A DNA stretch of 64,000 bases, taken from NCBI GenBank assembly GCA_021154885.1, contig JAJKHS010000025.1, positions 1 to 64,000 of the forward strand, read 5' to 3'. A model generated the notes under the pieces. It worked only from the letters and a program-made list of their open reading frames with translations. It was not told the DNA's origin and did no database searches. This DNA is from Thermoanaerobaculum sp. (lineage in GTDB: Bacteria > Acidobacteriota > Thermoanaerobaculia > Multivoradales > UBA5704). The position numbers and the translations under genes were made by a program. Shown in pieces: positions 27,891 through 38,456 of the stretch (position 1 is the first letter of the stretch; each line of letters begins with the position of its first letter).

Positions 27891-28061
27891 ATGAATACGA
27901 AACGAACTGTCCCCGCGTTGCTGGTCCTCACCAGCCTATTGGGTCTTTGCATCACAGGTTGTTGCTGGGAACCTCACCGTCGCCACGGCCGTCGCCTTGA
28001 CAGCCTTGATCTGAAGGCCGGCGTTCCATCGGCGGCCCAGACGGAGGTGGCCGCCCCCTAG
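27891..28061 (+). CDS. Small lipoprotein, 56 residues
   Basis: A short gene read directly from the DNA: MNTKRTVPALLVLTSLLGL is followed by a lipobox (CITGC), so the mature protein would be a lipid-anchored peptide of about 33 residues rich in His and Arg (EPHRRHGRRLD) and ending TEVAAP. GGAGG lies 10 bases ahead of the ATG, and a strong intrinsic terminator starts 14 bases after the TAG, which supports expression as a single-gene unit. I do not recognise the family. It is reminiscent of entericidin-like small lipoproteins only in size and signal. Confidence 0.7.
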   Translation: MNTKRTVPALLVLTSLLGLCITGCCWEPHRRHGRRLDSLDLKAGVPSAAQTEVAAP

Positions 28062-28075
28062 ATGTCGCGTGCACC

Positions 28076-28103
28076 GCGGCCCGCTCCGGCGGGCCGCTGT
28101 TTT
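28076..28103 (+). terminator. Rho-independent terminator after the small lipoprotein gene
   Basis: A perfect 9-bp stem GCGGCCCGC / GCGGGCCGC with a TCCG loop is followed by TGTTTT. It lies 14 bp after the lipoprotein stop and 22 bp from the end of the convergent gene at 28126. Confidence 0.85.
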
Positions 28104-28125
28104 CCGCGTGGTGAGAAAGGCCCTT

Positions 28126-29343
28126 TCAGGTGCGCGTTTCGTTCTGAGACGGCTCGAGCTCGAAGGACGTCCAGAGCAGCCATACGGATTGGCTCCAGAG
28201 ACTCGTCGCGATGAGGGCGGCGAGCGAGCCCGGCGGAATCCTGACCCGTTCGCGCATCCAGGGGTCTTCGAGCAAACGCCAACTGGCGGCGAGCATGGGC
28301 GGATAGATCAGATCGATGGCGGGGTGAGGATCGTTTTTCTTTTGCAGTTTGTCGGACCACAGGCTGAGGATTCGCACGTCGAGATGGCCGGGAGCGAGTC
28401 TCTGGAGGTTCGCCGTCACAATGGAGAAGAGATTCACGTCCACGGGATTTTCGAGCAGAAGAAGATGGGCGCCAAGAACGCCCTGCATGGGATCTTCCCA
28501 CTTGGCCATCAGCAGGCGTTCGGTCTGGTCATGCGGGAGAGCGGCCCGGCCTACACTCAAGTTGGCGCGCGCCTGTTCGGTGATGCGCGCGACTTTCCAA
28601 TCGGGCTTGTCAGCGCCGAGCCTGCACATGGTAACGCCGGCGTTGGCGAGATCAGGACGGACTTTGCGGGTGTGGACGCCGAATTCGCGGAGCGGGAGGA
28701 AGACGCAGGTCTCAAATCCCTTCTCGGTCCAGATGGGCATTTCGATGGCGCCGAGGTCGGCGAGTTGGACCCGCAGTCGATAAAAGCCGGGCGCGCAGGT
28801 AATGATGGCGGTGAGCGACTGGAGGTTGACGTCGGCGAAGCCTTTGATGTCCTCTCCAGCTTCGTTGATCAAGCTCATGGCGTCGACGAGATCCGCGGGA
28901 ACCTCGCTTCCCTGGATGCCGACGTAGAAAAACAGCTCGCTGCCGGTGCCGCTCCATTTTCTCTTGCGCGGCGTGGGACCGCGGCTCGCGCTCGCCTCAG
29001 GTGCCTTCTCTGCGGCGCCGCGCGTAATTCGGCGGCCCCTGCCGGTGGGGGTGCGAGCGGGCGTTGGGGATGGCGCGAGATCCTCGGGCGGCAGCGGCGA
29101 GGCGAGCTCGATCGGCGGACCCTCCACTTTGACGAGCTCCTGATTGAATACCTTGGACATCTCGACGACGTTGTTGCCAGCCTTGAACTTCAACTTGTAC
29201 AGGCCCGGCTCCAGGTCATCGGCGACCAGACCGCCGACCCCTTTCGCGACGCGGTTGTAGCCGCCATCAATGAGGAAGACTTCGTCGAAGGGGCTCGCGG
29301 CCTTCACTTCCAGACGTACCTTGCCGTCGAACAACTTAAACAT
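28126..29343 (-). CDS. Unknown protein, third gene of the caspase operon
   Basis: A 405-residue protein of no family I can name. An N-terminal beta-rich segment (residues 1-65, FDGKVRLEVK...GLYKLKFKAGNN) is followed by a Pro/Arg/Ala-rich linker (about 80-125). A second beta-rich domain (SELFFYVGIQGSEVPADLVDAM..., with CAPGFYRLRVQL) comes next, then a helical C-terminal domain carrying DPMQGVLGAHLLLL. No signal peptide or membrane helix is evident. ATG 29343 overlaps the last 8 bases of the caspase-like gene, so the two are probably translationally coupled. It may be a substrate, scaffold or effector of the protease; that is inference. Confidence 0.8.
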   Translation of the reverse strand: MFKLFDGKVRLEVKAASPFDEVFLIDGGYNRVAKGVGGLVADDLEPGLYKLKFKAGNNVVEMSKVFNQELVKVEGPPIELASPLPPEDLAPSPTPARTPTGRGRRITRGAAEKAPEASASRGPTPRKRKWSGTGSELFFYVGIQGSEVPADLVDAMSLINEAGEDIKGFADVNLQSLTAIITCAPGFYRLRVQLADLGAIEMPIWTEKGFETCVFLPLREFGVHTRKVRPDLANAGVTMCRLGADKPDWKVARITEQARANLSVGRAALPHDQTERLLMAKWEDPMQGVLGAHLLLLENPVDVNLFSIVTANLQRLAPGHLDVRILSLWSDKLQKKNDPHPAIDLIYPPMLAASWRLLEDPWMRERVRIPPGSLAALIATSLWSQSVWLLWTSFELEPSQNETRT

Positions 29344-30364
29344 GGAGGTCCACCGCCTCTCCAAAAGCATCGAACTCGCTGGCGGATTGGCCGTCTGGAT
29401 TCATCAGGGCATAGTGACCCATGGGGAGCTCCAGCCGCCACGGGTTGGCACCGCCGGTGTTGGGTCTGAGCAGGTTCGGACTGCCGCCGAATATGCTGTA
29501 GCCGTTGCTGGCGGCCGCCGCAGGGGCTTGAAACTGCACGGTCACCGCGGTCAACTTCGTGGCGAGCCCTTCCGCCATGGCGAACTCATCTTTGGGAAGG
29601 AATTGCGGCTCGTCGAAGCCGGCGCCGATGGCATCGAGCTTCGGCTTGACGCGCTGGGTGAAGTAGTTGAGGACGTAGCGCGTGACGTCCGCCGTGTTCA
29701 GCCTGCCATCTGCGGTCACGGCGCCGCCGTCAAGGGCGCCCATCAGCGCCTGGGTGAAGTAGCCATGGACATCGCCGTTGGCCGCTTCGGCCTCGCGCGC
29801 CTTCTTTGCCCAGCGGGTGGCAAGACCGTAGAAACGCTTCACCTGGCCGCCGCGCACGTTGTGAACGGATTGCCAGGGCGCCTGACCCAGGGGGGCCCGG
29901 GGCATGTCGTCGCGGCAGCAATCCATGAAGAGCACGATCTCGTCGAAGTAGGCGGCGGCGGCAAACCAGTCAGCGTACTCGACAGCGTTGAGGTGGTGGC
30001 CGGTGGTGCCGAGGAGGAGGTCGGCGTTTGAGGCCAGCAGCGCGGAGGTGTTGAGATCCGGGCCGAAGCCGTGGCCGGCGAAGAAAAGGTAAAGGCGTTT
30101 GCCAATCCGGCTTTTCGAGCGGCCGATTCTGAGCAGGCGCTCGAAGGCGCGGTTGATGACCATGATGTCGGGTTGAGAATCGATGCTCTCGGCAGTGCCG
30201 GTAAATTGGGAGCCGAGAATGAGCGACGCGTTTTTGTCGGGGTTGACCAACTTGTTGGAGACGAGCCACTCATGGAACCAGGTGGCGTCGTTCTCCGGGC
30301 CCCGAAGGCTGGAGATTCCCGGATAGTTGTTGATACCGGCCGTAATGGCGTAGTTTTCGTCCAT
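29336..30364 (-). CDS. Caspase-like cysteine protease (peptidase C14 fold)
   Basis: A 342-residue protein. The catalytic dyad of the caspase/metacaspase clan is visible: His in LYLFFAGHGFG (about residue 98) and Cys in VLFMDCCRDD (about 148). The N-terminal strand (NYAITAGINNYPGISSLRGPENDA) is typical of bacterial caspase domains. After the catalytic domain (to about 260) comes a beta-type tail containing NPWRLELPMGHYALMNPDG, perhaps a regulatory or pseudo-substrate domain. The ATG is 2 bp after the hydrolase stop, and the gene overlaps the next one by 8 bp. The operon context resembles conflict or immune modules with caspase effectors, but no canonical sensor is present. Confidence 0.9.
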   Translation of the reverse strand: MDENYAITAGINNYPGISSLRGPENDATWFHEWLVSNKLVNPDKNASLILGSQFTGTAESIDSQPDIMVINRAFERLLRIGRSKSRIGKRLYLFFAGHGFGPDLNTSALLASNADLLLGTTGHHLNAVEYADWFAAAAYFDEIVLFMDCCRDDMPRAPLGQAPWQSVHNVRGGQVKRFYGLATRWAKKAREAEAANGDVHGYFTQALMGALDGGAVTADGRLNTADVTRYVLNYFTQRVKPKLDAIGAGFDEPQFLPKDEFAMAEGLATKLTAVTVQFQAPAAAASNGYSIFGGSPNLLRPNTGGANPWRLELPMGHYALMNPDGQSASEFDAFGEAVDLHV

Positions 30365-30366
30365 GC

Positions 30367-31863
30367 TCACGACCACCCGTTCTTGAGGAGAAAGCGGATG
30401 CTGTCGATGGTGGCGCGCTTGGCGGGATCTTCGGTGTCGTCGAAACCACCGTGGGAGTCGGCGTTGGTTTCGCTTCCCGGGGCGCCGGTGTTGAGCGAGA
30501 ACACCATCTGTTTGGGGCCGCTCAGGAAGCCGCGCACGTCGGGGATGCCGGTCTGCGGGTTCTGGTAGGCCGGCGCGTCGGAGATGAAATAGCGTTCCAT
30601 GCCGAGGAGTGGCTTGTCCGCTTCGTCCTCCAGAACACCGGAGATGAAGTAGAGCAGCGAGTGCGGATAGAGAATCGGAATCAGGCGGTCCTTCTTTTCC
30701 AACTCGTCGAACATCGTGAACATGCGGATGTTGCGGATGTGGCTGGCGTTGTGGCGAACCGTGTCGGCGAAGAATTCGATCCGGCAGGCGGGGGCCATCA
30801 GCACGATGTCGAACTGGTAGTTTTTCGACAGGAAGCGATCGGCGTTGCGCAGCAGGTTGCAGACATACTCCGCGCCGGCGCTGTGCCCGATCAGGGTGAT
30901 GCGCGTCTTGTTGTCGGGGTCGACGCGCTGGATCTCTTCGAGAAACGCCGAGCCGCCGCAGAGCATGGTGTTATCTCCGAAGGCGTCGGCGGTGTCCTGC
31001 TTCATCAGACCCCAGATTTCGCGGCCCACGGCGCTGACGTAGAACTCGCGGAAGATTTCTTCGACGACCGTGGCGTGGAAGCCGTGATCGCGCTTGCGGG
31101 CGAATCGCGCGACGACTTTCGCGACGACGACGATGGCGCCCTTGATGAGCCGCGTACTGCCGAAGATGCCGCGCGTTCCCTCGGTGCCGGCCATCTTTTC
31201 GCGGCGGATGTCGGCGAGGACTTCGGGCGCCATCAGGGTGTGGCGCGAGCCGGCGACTTCGGCGCCGCGCGAGCGGGCCAACTGGTCCGCCGGTTCGACG
31301 CTGTTGGAGATCAATTGCACTTCGCCCATGAAGACCGGGTCGCCTTCCAGCAGGTCGCGCAACTGCTGCGCTTCAAGCTCGGTGAGGTCGGAAGTGGCGG
31401 CGCGGCGGTCTTCGGTCATTTCTTCCCAGTGCGCCTCGCCGGCCTTCATCTTTGCCGTTTCCTGTTCGACATGCGTGTCGTCGACCGGCGTTACCATCAC
31501 ACCGCGTTCGCCCACGGCCTGGAGTACTTTTCCACCGGCAAACTGCAGCGCGAGCAGCAGCAGTCTTTCGAAGAACTGCTCATTGGCAACCTCGGCAACG
31601 TTGTTGCGGATGGATTCGAGCAGACCGGACTCCCAGACGAAGAACACCGGATAGGCGACGTTGGTCTGGTGGTATTCGGGCAGCAGGCGTTCGGCCATGG
31701 CCATGGCCGAACTTTCAGAAACCAGGCCGCCGTGGAAGTGGACAGCCAGGTTTTTGGTGCCCTCCTGAACGAAGCTGTCGAAGAGTTGCCGAAGATCCGA
31801 CCGCGAGGTGGAGTCGAACCGGCCACTGCGCAAATTGACGAAATTCGCTGGCATGATTCCCAT
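30367..31863 (-). CDS. Alpha/beta-hydrolase protein, first gene of the caspase operon
   Basis: A 498-residue protein. The oxyanion-type motif NLAVHFHGGLVSES (about 38-51) and the nucleophile elbow LIGHSAGAEYV (Ser about 326) mark an alpha/beta hydrolase of esterase/lipase type. In between lies an insertion of about 250 residues with charged and hydrophobic parts (GAIVVVAKVVARFARKRDHG). There is no signal peptide, so it is probably cytosolic. AGGGG lies 8 bases ahead of ATG 31863. Two bases separate its stop from the caspase ATG. The three genes are AT-richer than the surrounding genes, which fits horizontal acquisition. Confidence 0.85.
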   Translation of the reverse strand: MGIMPANFVNLRSGRFDSTSRSDLRQLFDSFVQEGTKNLAVHFHGGLVSESSAMAMAERLLPEYHQTNVAYPVFFVWESGLLESIRNNVAEVANEQFFERLLLLALQFAGGKVLQAVGERGVMVTPVDDTHVEQETAKMKAGEAHWEEMTEDRRAATSDLTELEAQQLRDLLEGDPVFMGEVQLISNSVEPADQLARSRGAEVAGSRHTLMAPEVLADIRREKMAGTEGTRGIFGSTRLIKGAIVVVAKVVARFARKRDHGFHATVVEEIFREFYVSAVGREIWGLMKQDTADAFGDNTMLCGGSAFLEEIQRVDPDNKTRITLIGHSAGAEYVCNLLRNADRFLSKNYQFDIVLMAPACRIEFFADTVRHNASHIRNIRMFTMFDELEKKDRLIPILYPHSLLYFISGVLEDEADKPLLGMERYFISDAPAYQNPQTGIPDVRGFLSGPKQMVFSLNTGAPGSETNADSHGGFDDTEDPAKRATIDSIRFLLKNGWS

Positions 31864-31967
31864 GATAGTCGCCCCTTAGCATATGTATATCTCGGGTGCT
31901 GCCTGTTGGCTGATGGCGAGCCCAGCATACCGCAAGCAGGGTCCGCATTTCCAGACGGGCGCTTTTT

Positions 31968-33269
31968 CTATGGGCTCGGAGCCGCCGGCCGCGCCGGCCG
32001 CGCAGCGGAATGGTCCACCACGACCGCTCCACCTTTCATGACCCACACCACGCGGCGTGTCACGGCTTGGACGTCCGCCAACGGATCGCCGTCGACGGCG
32101 ACCAGGTCGGCGTAGTAGCCGGGGGCGAGGGCACCAAGGCTGTCGCCCTGGTTCAGCAGCGCTGCTCCCGTGGTGGTGGCGCTCGCCAGCGCCTGCGCCG
32201 GGGTCATGCCGGCTTCCACCAGGCGCTCCAATTCGCGGGCATTCTCCCCGAAGCCCGTGAAGACCGCGTCGGAGCCCATGGCGATCTTCACCTTGGCGCG
32301 AAGGGCACGGCGCACGGTCGCGAGGTTCCTTTGCACGTAGGCCTCGAGACGCTGGACGACCTGATCGTCGTAGCCGAATTCCTCGCGATGCGCGATGTAG
32401 TAGCGATTGTGCTCGACGGTCGGCACGTAGACCGTTCCACGGCGGGCCATCTCGGCCAGCGTCTCGTCGTCCATGTCCGTCGCGTGCTCGACGGAATCGG
32501 CTCCCGCGCGCACGGCGTCCCGGGCTCCGTCCGGACCATAGGAATGAATCGAGATCCGTTTGCCGGCCCGATGCGCCACGTCGACGGCGGCCTTCATCTC
32601 CTCGAACGAGAAGGTCTGAAAACCTGTCACGTCCTGGTCGCTGCCCGTCGAGCCGTACATCTTGATCCAATCCGCCCCCGCTCCGAGCTGCTGCCGCGCG
32701 ACGCGTTGCACCTCGGCGACGCCGTCGCACTGGCCCGGCTCCGGCGCCGCGCCGGCGCGCGGCGGAGCGTTGCTGATATGAAGCCCATAGCCTGCGACGA
32801 ACATCCTGGGACCGATCATCGCCCCGCGATGGATCAGGTCCCGCATCGCGATGTCCGTGTACTCCCACGATCCGAGGTCCCGCACGGTCGTGACTCCCGC
32901 TTCGAGCGTCTTCCGTGCGTTCTCCTGCGCCAGGAACACCGTCACCGCCGCGCCCAAGGTTCCCAACTGCGCCCAGGGCCGCGTGCCTGGCGATCGGTCC
33001 CAATAGAACGTCATGTGCGTGTGCACGTCGACGAGACCGGGGATGGCGGTGAGCGGACGGAGATCGATCAGCTTCGCCCCTGCCGGCACCGCCTTGTCCC
33101 CGGAGCCGACGTGATCGATGCGCTCGCCGTGAACGACGACCACCGCGTCCTGGACCACGCCGCCCCGGCCGTCGATCAGCCGGCCGAAGCGGACGGCTGT
33201 CGTATCTTGGGCGGCCGTGCCAGGAGCCGCAAGCGCGGCAAGCAGGACTGCCGACAGAAGTGCACGCAT
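31968..33269 (-). CDS. Secreted metal-dependent amidohydrolase
   Basis: 433 residues from ATG 33269 (AAGGAGAG just upstream) with a Sec signal peptide (MRALLSAVLLAALAAPGTAA). The amidohydrolase metal site is visible: VDVHTHM, WIKMYGS (Lys that may be carbamylated), SIHSYG, VEHATDMD and the late Asp in AMGSDA. Domain order is that of imidazolonepropionase/prolidase-like enzymes of the extracytoplasmic type; the substrate (dipeptide or cyclic amide) cannot be told. It is a stand-alone gene between the caspase operon and the bufferin-like operon. Confidence 0.9.
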   Translation of the reverse strand: MRALLSAVLLAALAAPGTAAQDTTAVRFGRLIDGRGGVVQDAVVVVHGERIDHVGSGDKAVPAGAKLIDLRPLTAIPGLVDVHTHMTFYWDRSPGTRPWAQLGTLGAAVTVFLAQENARKTLEAGVTTVRDLGSWEYTDIAMRDLIHRGAMIGPRMFVAGYGLHISNAPPRAGAAPEPGQCDGVAEVQRVARQQLGAGADWIKMYGSTGSDQDVTGFQTFSFEEMKAAVDVAHRAGKRISIHSYGPDGARDAVRAGADSVEHATDMDDETLAEMARRGTVYVPTVEHNRYYIAHREEFGYDDQVVQRLEAYVQRNLATVRRALRAKVKIAMGSDAVFTGFGENARELERLVEAGMTPAQALASATTTGAALLNQGDSLGALAPGYYADLVAVDGDPLADVQAVTRRVVWVMKGGAVVVDHSAARPARPAAPSP

Positions 33270-33307
33270 GGAGCTCTCCTTTCGTCGCCGAACTATCTCG
33301 AGGCTGT

Positions 33308-34195
33308 CTACTCGATCGCCTGGAAGAACCCCTCCGCCGTGAACACCCGGAACCATTCATGCAGCGCGGTGGCGAGGGCATCGTCGTCCAGGTCGCTGAC
33401 GGCGGCCGCGGCGGCGAGGGCCTCGGCCACGGTGGCGCCGGACTGGAGGGCGGCGAGGAGGGCGTGCTGGGGGAACGACAACGAGTAGCGGCGGACGACG
33501 AACTCGCGGCGGGTGATGGCCGTGTACTCGGGAGCGGGATCCGGAATGGGGATCTCCTCTCCCTCTTCCACCTGGCGCACCGCCGTGAAGTAGGCGTTCA
33601 CGGGATAGCGGGAGACCACCAGTCGCAGGCAGGGCACGGGCACCAGCCGGGCGCCGGCGAAGCGCTCGGCGGGGAAAGCCTGGAGAGCCTCGGGAGTCAG
33701 GAGGGTCTGGCCCTCGGTCCCCGGGCCGTCGAAGACCTTGGCGAGGGTCCACTCCAGGGAGGCAAGGTCGATGAGGAAGTCCGGCCAGCCCACCTCGCCC
33801 GGCGGCGGTCCGCCGTCCTCGGGGCCCGGCCGGGTCTCCTCCAGGAAGCGGGGGAAATTCTCCCCCAGCCGGTCCAGGGTGTAGCTGCGCGAGGGGTAGC
33901 GCTGCAGGTACTCGAAGGCGAAGCCGCTGAAGACCTCCTCGCCCACGGCCCCCTTCAGCACCGGGAAGCACTCGCCCACGCACTCCAGCAGACGGGCGTA
34001 GTAGGCGTTGGCGTAGATGCCGATGCGCTCGGCCGCCGTGAGGTTGCGGGAGCGCCGGACCACGGCCTCCAGGTCGCCACGGGTCAGCCGGATGAGCGCC
34101 TGCGCCGCCTCGGACTCCACGCCCCCCTCGACCCCCCCGGGGTGGGTGACCACGGCCTGGAACCATTGCTGCACCACGGCGAGCGACCGGCTCAC
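33308..34195 (-). CDS. DUF2063 protein, BufC-like partner of the DUF692 enzyme
   Basis: 295 residues. The N-terminal DUF2063 region ([13 protein letters not shown]...[33 protein letters not shown]) is the hallmark of BufC/HvfC-type proteins that accompany DUF692 enzymes and help present the precursor peptide. The rest is the usual beta-rich partner domain. The GTG start at 34195 overlaps the TGA of the DUF692 gene (GTGA), so stoichiometric coupling is likely. Confidence 0.87.
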   Translation of the reverse strand: MSRSLAVVQQWFQAVVTHPGGVEGGVESEAAQALIRLTRGDLEAVVRRSRNLTAAERIGIYANAYYARLLECVGECFPVLKGAVGEEVFSGFAFEYLQRYPSRSYTLDRLGENFPRFLEETRPGPEDGGPPPGEVGWPDFLIDLASLEWTLAKVFDGPGTEGQTLLTPEALQAFPAERFAGARLVPVPCLRLVVSRYPVNAYFTAVRQVEEGEEIPIPDPAPEYTAITRREFVVRRYSLSFPQHALLAALQSGATVAEALAAAAAVSDLDDDALATALHEWFRVFTAEGFFQAIE

Positions 34196-35142
34196 TCGAC
34201 CTCCGGCTGGATGTGGTGCAGGGGATGGGGCACGCTCGCTCCACTCGCTCCAATCATTCCGGCCAGGATCAACTCGGGCTCGGGCTCCTCGGCGGCCGGC
34301 GGCGCCTTCGGCAGGTGCTCGCCCATGAACTGCCTGGCCTTGAGCACCTCCTCGTGGACCACGGGGAAGGGCGGGATGTTGGCATCCCACTCCAGGAGGG
34401 TCGATACGCCTCCGGTCAGCTCGTGGGCCGTGCGGTAGAGCTCCCAGACGGGATCGATCACGTGGTTGTCATGCGTGTCGATCAGGTGGGTGGTGTAGTT
34501 GCTGTGCCCCGCGAGGTGGAACTGGACGATGCGCTCGTGAGGGAGAGAGCGGATGAAGCGGTCGGGGTCCATGTCGTGGTTGAAGCTCGACACGTAGACG
34601 TTGTTGACGTCGAGCAGCAGGCCGCAGTCGGCCTCCTCGGCCATGCGGGTGACGAATTCCCACTCGTCCAGGGTCGAGTCCTGGAAGGTCACGTAGGAGC
34701 TGGGGTTCTCCAGCACGAACGGCCGCTCGAGGAAGTCCTGCAGCGTGCGGACGCGCTCCACCACGTGGCGGAGGGTCTGCTCGGTGAAGGGCACGGGGAG
34801 CAGATCGTGGGTGTTGCGGCCGAGGACGCCCGTCCAGCAGATGTGGTCGGAGATCCACTGGGCCTTGATCTCTTTCGCCAGCCGCTTGAGCTTGCCCAGG
34901 TACTCGAAGTCGAGGGGATCGGTCGAGCCGATGGAGAGCGACACCCCGTGCATGACGACGGGATAGCGCTCGGCGATCTGCTGCAGGACGTAGCGCGGCC
35001 GGCCCTGCGAGTCGATGTAGTTCTCGCTGATGATCTCGAACCAGTCCACCGCCGGCTGGTGCTTGAGGATGTGGTCGAAGTGGACGGACCGCAGGCCCAC
35101 TCCGAGGCCGAGGTTGTCGTGTCCGAGGCGGGGGGGTTTCAT
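34192..35142 (-). CDS. DUF692 multinuclear iron oxidase (BufB/MbnB-like)
   Basis: 316 residues from ATG 35142 (AAGGAG upstream). A TIM-barrel DUF692 protein with the conserved metal ligands in [53 protein letters not shown] and LLEWDANIP. Members use a mixed-valent iron centre to oxidise Cys residues in a precursor peptide, giving oxazolone/thioamide in methanobactin and thiooxazole in bufferins. Here it follows a Cys-rich exported peptide gene by 68 bp and precedes a DUF2063 gene, the standard precursor-enzyme-partner order. Confidence 0.93.
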   Translation of the reverse strand: MKPPRLGHDNLGLGVGLRSVHFDHILKHQPAVDWFEIISENYIDSQGRPRYVLQQIAERYPVVMHGVSLSIGSTDPLDFEYLGKLKRLAKEIKAQWISDHICWTGVLGRNTHDLLPVPFTEQTLRHVVERVRTLQDFLERPFVLENPSSYVTFQDSTLDEWEFVTRMAEEADCGLLLDVNNVYVSSFNHDMDPDRFIRSLPHERIVQFHLAGHSNYTTHLIDTHDNHVIDPVWELYRTAHELTGGVSTLLEWDANIPPFPVVHEEVLKARQFMGEHLPKAPPAAEEPEPELILAGMIGASGASVPHPLHHIQPEVE

Positions 35143-35210
35143 ACGGCTCCTTCCTGGCAGAAGGGAGAACGGCGGCCCGGGCTGCATTGTTCCGGGGCCG
35201 CCTCAGCGCG

Positions 35211-35636
35211 TTACGAAGCGCTGCACGAAGCGGGGGCGGGGCCGAACTTCTTGCCGGCCTTCTTCATCGACGCCTCGTAGCTCGCCCGGGCCTTCTTCCA
35301 GCCGTCGCCCTTGATCGGCACCGCGCAGCTCCCCTTGCCCTTGCAGGAGTTGTCGCCGGTGCCGCCCTGGCCCTTGCAGTCGTTGGTGCCGGCGCAGCTA
35401 TGGGCCGCGGCGGTGGCGCACGAGCCCTGGCCCGCGCAGTCGTTCTTGCCGCCGGCGCCCTCGCCCTTGCAGGCATTGAGGCCGCAGCAGGCGTGAGCGT
35501 CCTTGGCCGCCTCCTTCTTCTCGTCCGCCGAAAGCAGGCGTCCGCCCAGCACCGAGCCGGCGACCACACCGCCGAAGGCGGCCAGGGCCAACTTGCCGAA
35601 ATCTCTCCGGCTGACGTCTTCGTCCAACTTCTTCAT
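35211..35636 (-). CDS. Tat-exported Cys-rich precursor peptide, bufferin-like
   Basis: 141 residues. The N-terminus has a twin-arginine signal (SRRDFGKLALAAFGGVVAGSVLGG). The mature part carries ten Cys in repeating Gly/Lys-rich patterns (CCGLNACKGEG, NDCAGQGSCA, NDCKGQGGTGDNSCKGKGSCA). A Lys-rich tail ends in CSAS. AGGAGA lies upstream of the ATG. Its position as first gene before the DUF692 and DUF2063 genes identifies it as the probable modified substrate. By analogy the product should bind or buffer copper or another thiophilic metal in the periplasm; the metal is inferred. Confidence 0.88.
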   Translation of the reverse strand: MKKLDEDVSRRDFGKLALAAFGGVVAGSVLGGRLLSADEKKEAAKDAHACCGLNACKGEGAGGKNDCAGQGSCATAAAHSCAGTNDCKGQGGTGDNSCKGKGSCAVPIKGDGWKKARASYEASMKKAGKKFGPAPASCSAS

Positions 35637-35718
35637 GGTTCGGTCTCCTGTGAGGTCTCCGAAAATCGGGCCTTGAGTCTATACCCTCTAGTACGGGTGA
35701 CGAAGCCCAGCGGATCGG

Positions 35719-36147
35719 TCACCAGCTCATCCGGTACAGCATCCAATAAACGACGACGCCGGTGACCGACACGTAGAGCCAGATGGGCAGGGTCCAGCGG
35801 GCGATCCGCACGTGCCGGTCGAAGCGCCTCCGCCAAGCCCGCCAGACCGTGATGCCGGCGAGGATCGGCACCGCCGCGGCGAGGATCGTGTGGGTGATCA
35901 GGATGGCGAAGTAGACGGTCCGCGCCGTCCCCGTCCCCGGGAAGTGCTTGGATCCCACCTGCGCGTGGTAGATCAGGTAGGAGGTCAGGAAGAACGTCGA
36001 GCAGACGAGCGCCGCGATCATCACGTTGCGGTGGGCGATCGGCCGCCGCATCCGGATGAGCACGTAAGCCGTCACCAGGAGGACGGCGGAGGTGGCGTTG
36101 AGGGTGGCGTTGAGCGCCGGGAGGTCCTGGAGGGTGAGCATGAGCAT
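35719..36147 (-). CDS. DUF420 membrane protein
   Basis: 142 residues with four to five hydrophobic helices and conserved His (IAHRNVM, LIYHAQVG, ILITHTILA, FDRHVRIARWTLPIWLYVSVTGVVVYWML), the pattern of the DUF420/CtaM-like family linked to haem-copper oxidase assembly. The ATG is 3 bp after the EttA stop, so it shares that transcript; ATG 36141 is an equally possible start. Confidence 0.85.
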   Translation of the reverse strand: MLMLTLQDLPALNATLNATSAVLLVTAYVLIRMRRPIAHRNVMIAALVCSTFFLTSYLIYHAQVGSKHFPGTGTARTVYFAILITHTILAAAVPILAGITVWRAWRRRFDRHVRIARWTLPIWLYVSVTGVVVYWMLYRMSW

Positions 36148-36150
36148 CGG

Positions 36151-37836
<1,686 letters not shown>

Positions 37837-37950
37837 GGAGACGGTTCCTCGTAGATGGAGTTGCAGCAGCGGAAGACGACTGCCGGACCGCGGATTGTAG
37901 CGCAGTCGGGAACCCCACCCATCCTCCTAGGCGTTTACTTTTACCCTGAT

Positions 37951-38075
37951 GCTTAGGGTAGGGGCGGGTCTGGACGGCAGGTTGGGGGCTCGACCCGCCC
38001 TGGTGCGGACGACCTCGGCGCTGCAGGGCGGGTCGCGCCCCCTCCCAACCGTCCAGACCCGCCCCTACTCTAAGC
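37951..38075. repeat. 125-bp imperfect palindromic element
   Basis: The outer arms (37951-37990 and 38035-38075) read GCTTAGGGTAGGGGCGGGTC onwards and its near-perfect complement ending GACCCGCCCCTACTCTAAGC. The inner arms CGACCCGCCC / GGGCGGGTCG flank a 24-base loop region. The whole can fold into one long hairpin. It lies in the gap between divergent EttA and the convergent small gene at 38103. It could be a REP/MITE-like mobile palindrome or a terminator-like structure. Confidence 0.75.
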
Positions 38076-38102
38076 AACATCGAACGCTATGGGTGTGGCC
38101 CC

Positions 38103-38318
38103 TCACCCCACCGCCCGCAGCCGCTCGGGCAGCGAGGCCAGGAACGGCCCGAGGTCGTCCGTGTCCGGCAGGGTGATCTCGAGCCTGCCCTTCTTCGTCC
38201 GGGCGACCTTCCCCTCCCCCTCCATCACCAGGGGGACCTGGAGGGCCTCGCGGTCGACGGGGATCTCGTCCGTCACCGCGAAGAGCTGGTTCATGATCCG
38301 CTGATCCACGATGCGCAT
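38103..38318 (-). CDS. Small hypothetical protein, 71 residues
   Basis: Begins MRIVDQRIMNQLFAVTDEIPVDREAL with a perfect GAGGAGG 7 bases upstream and ends LGPFLASLPERLRAVG. Mixed alpha/beta composition with a short basic stretch (KVARTKKGRLEITL); no membrane segment. I do not recognise it. Divergent from the secreted-protein operon at 38457, with a 138-bp shared control region that includes AT-rich patches (GAAGATATTAATGAA). Confidence 0.65.
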   Translation of the reverse strand: MRIVDQRIMNQLFAVTDEIPVDREALQVPLVMEGEGKVARTKKGRLEITLPDTDDLGPFLASLPERLRAVG

Positions 38319-38456
38319 GGCCGTACCTCCTCTTATCGACTCGAAGATATTAATGAATTTGCTTGTCACGCTTGGTGGTTGTGGGGCACCATGGCTGTAT
38401 CGACAACTTATCTCATCCGAGGTTCGCTTCGGCTTGAAGAAAGAGGAGGGAGACGA

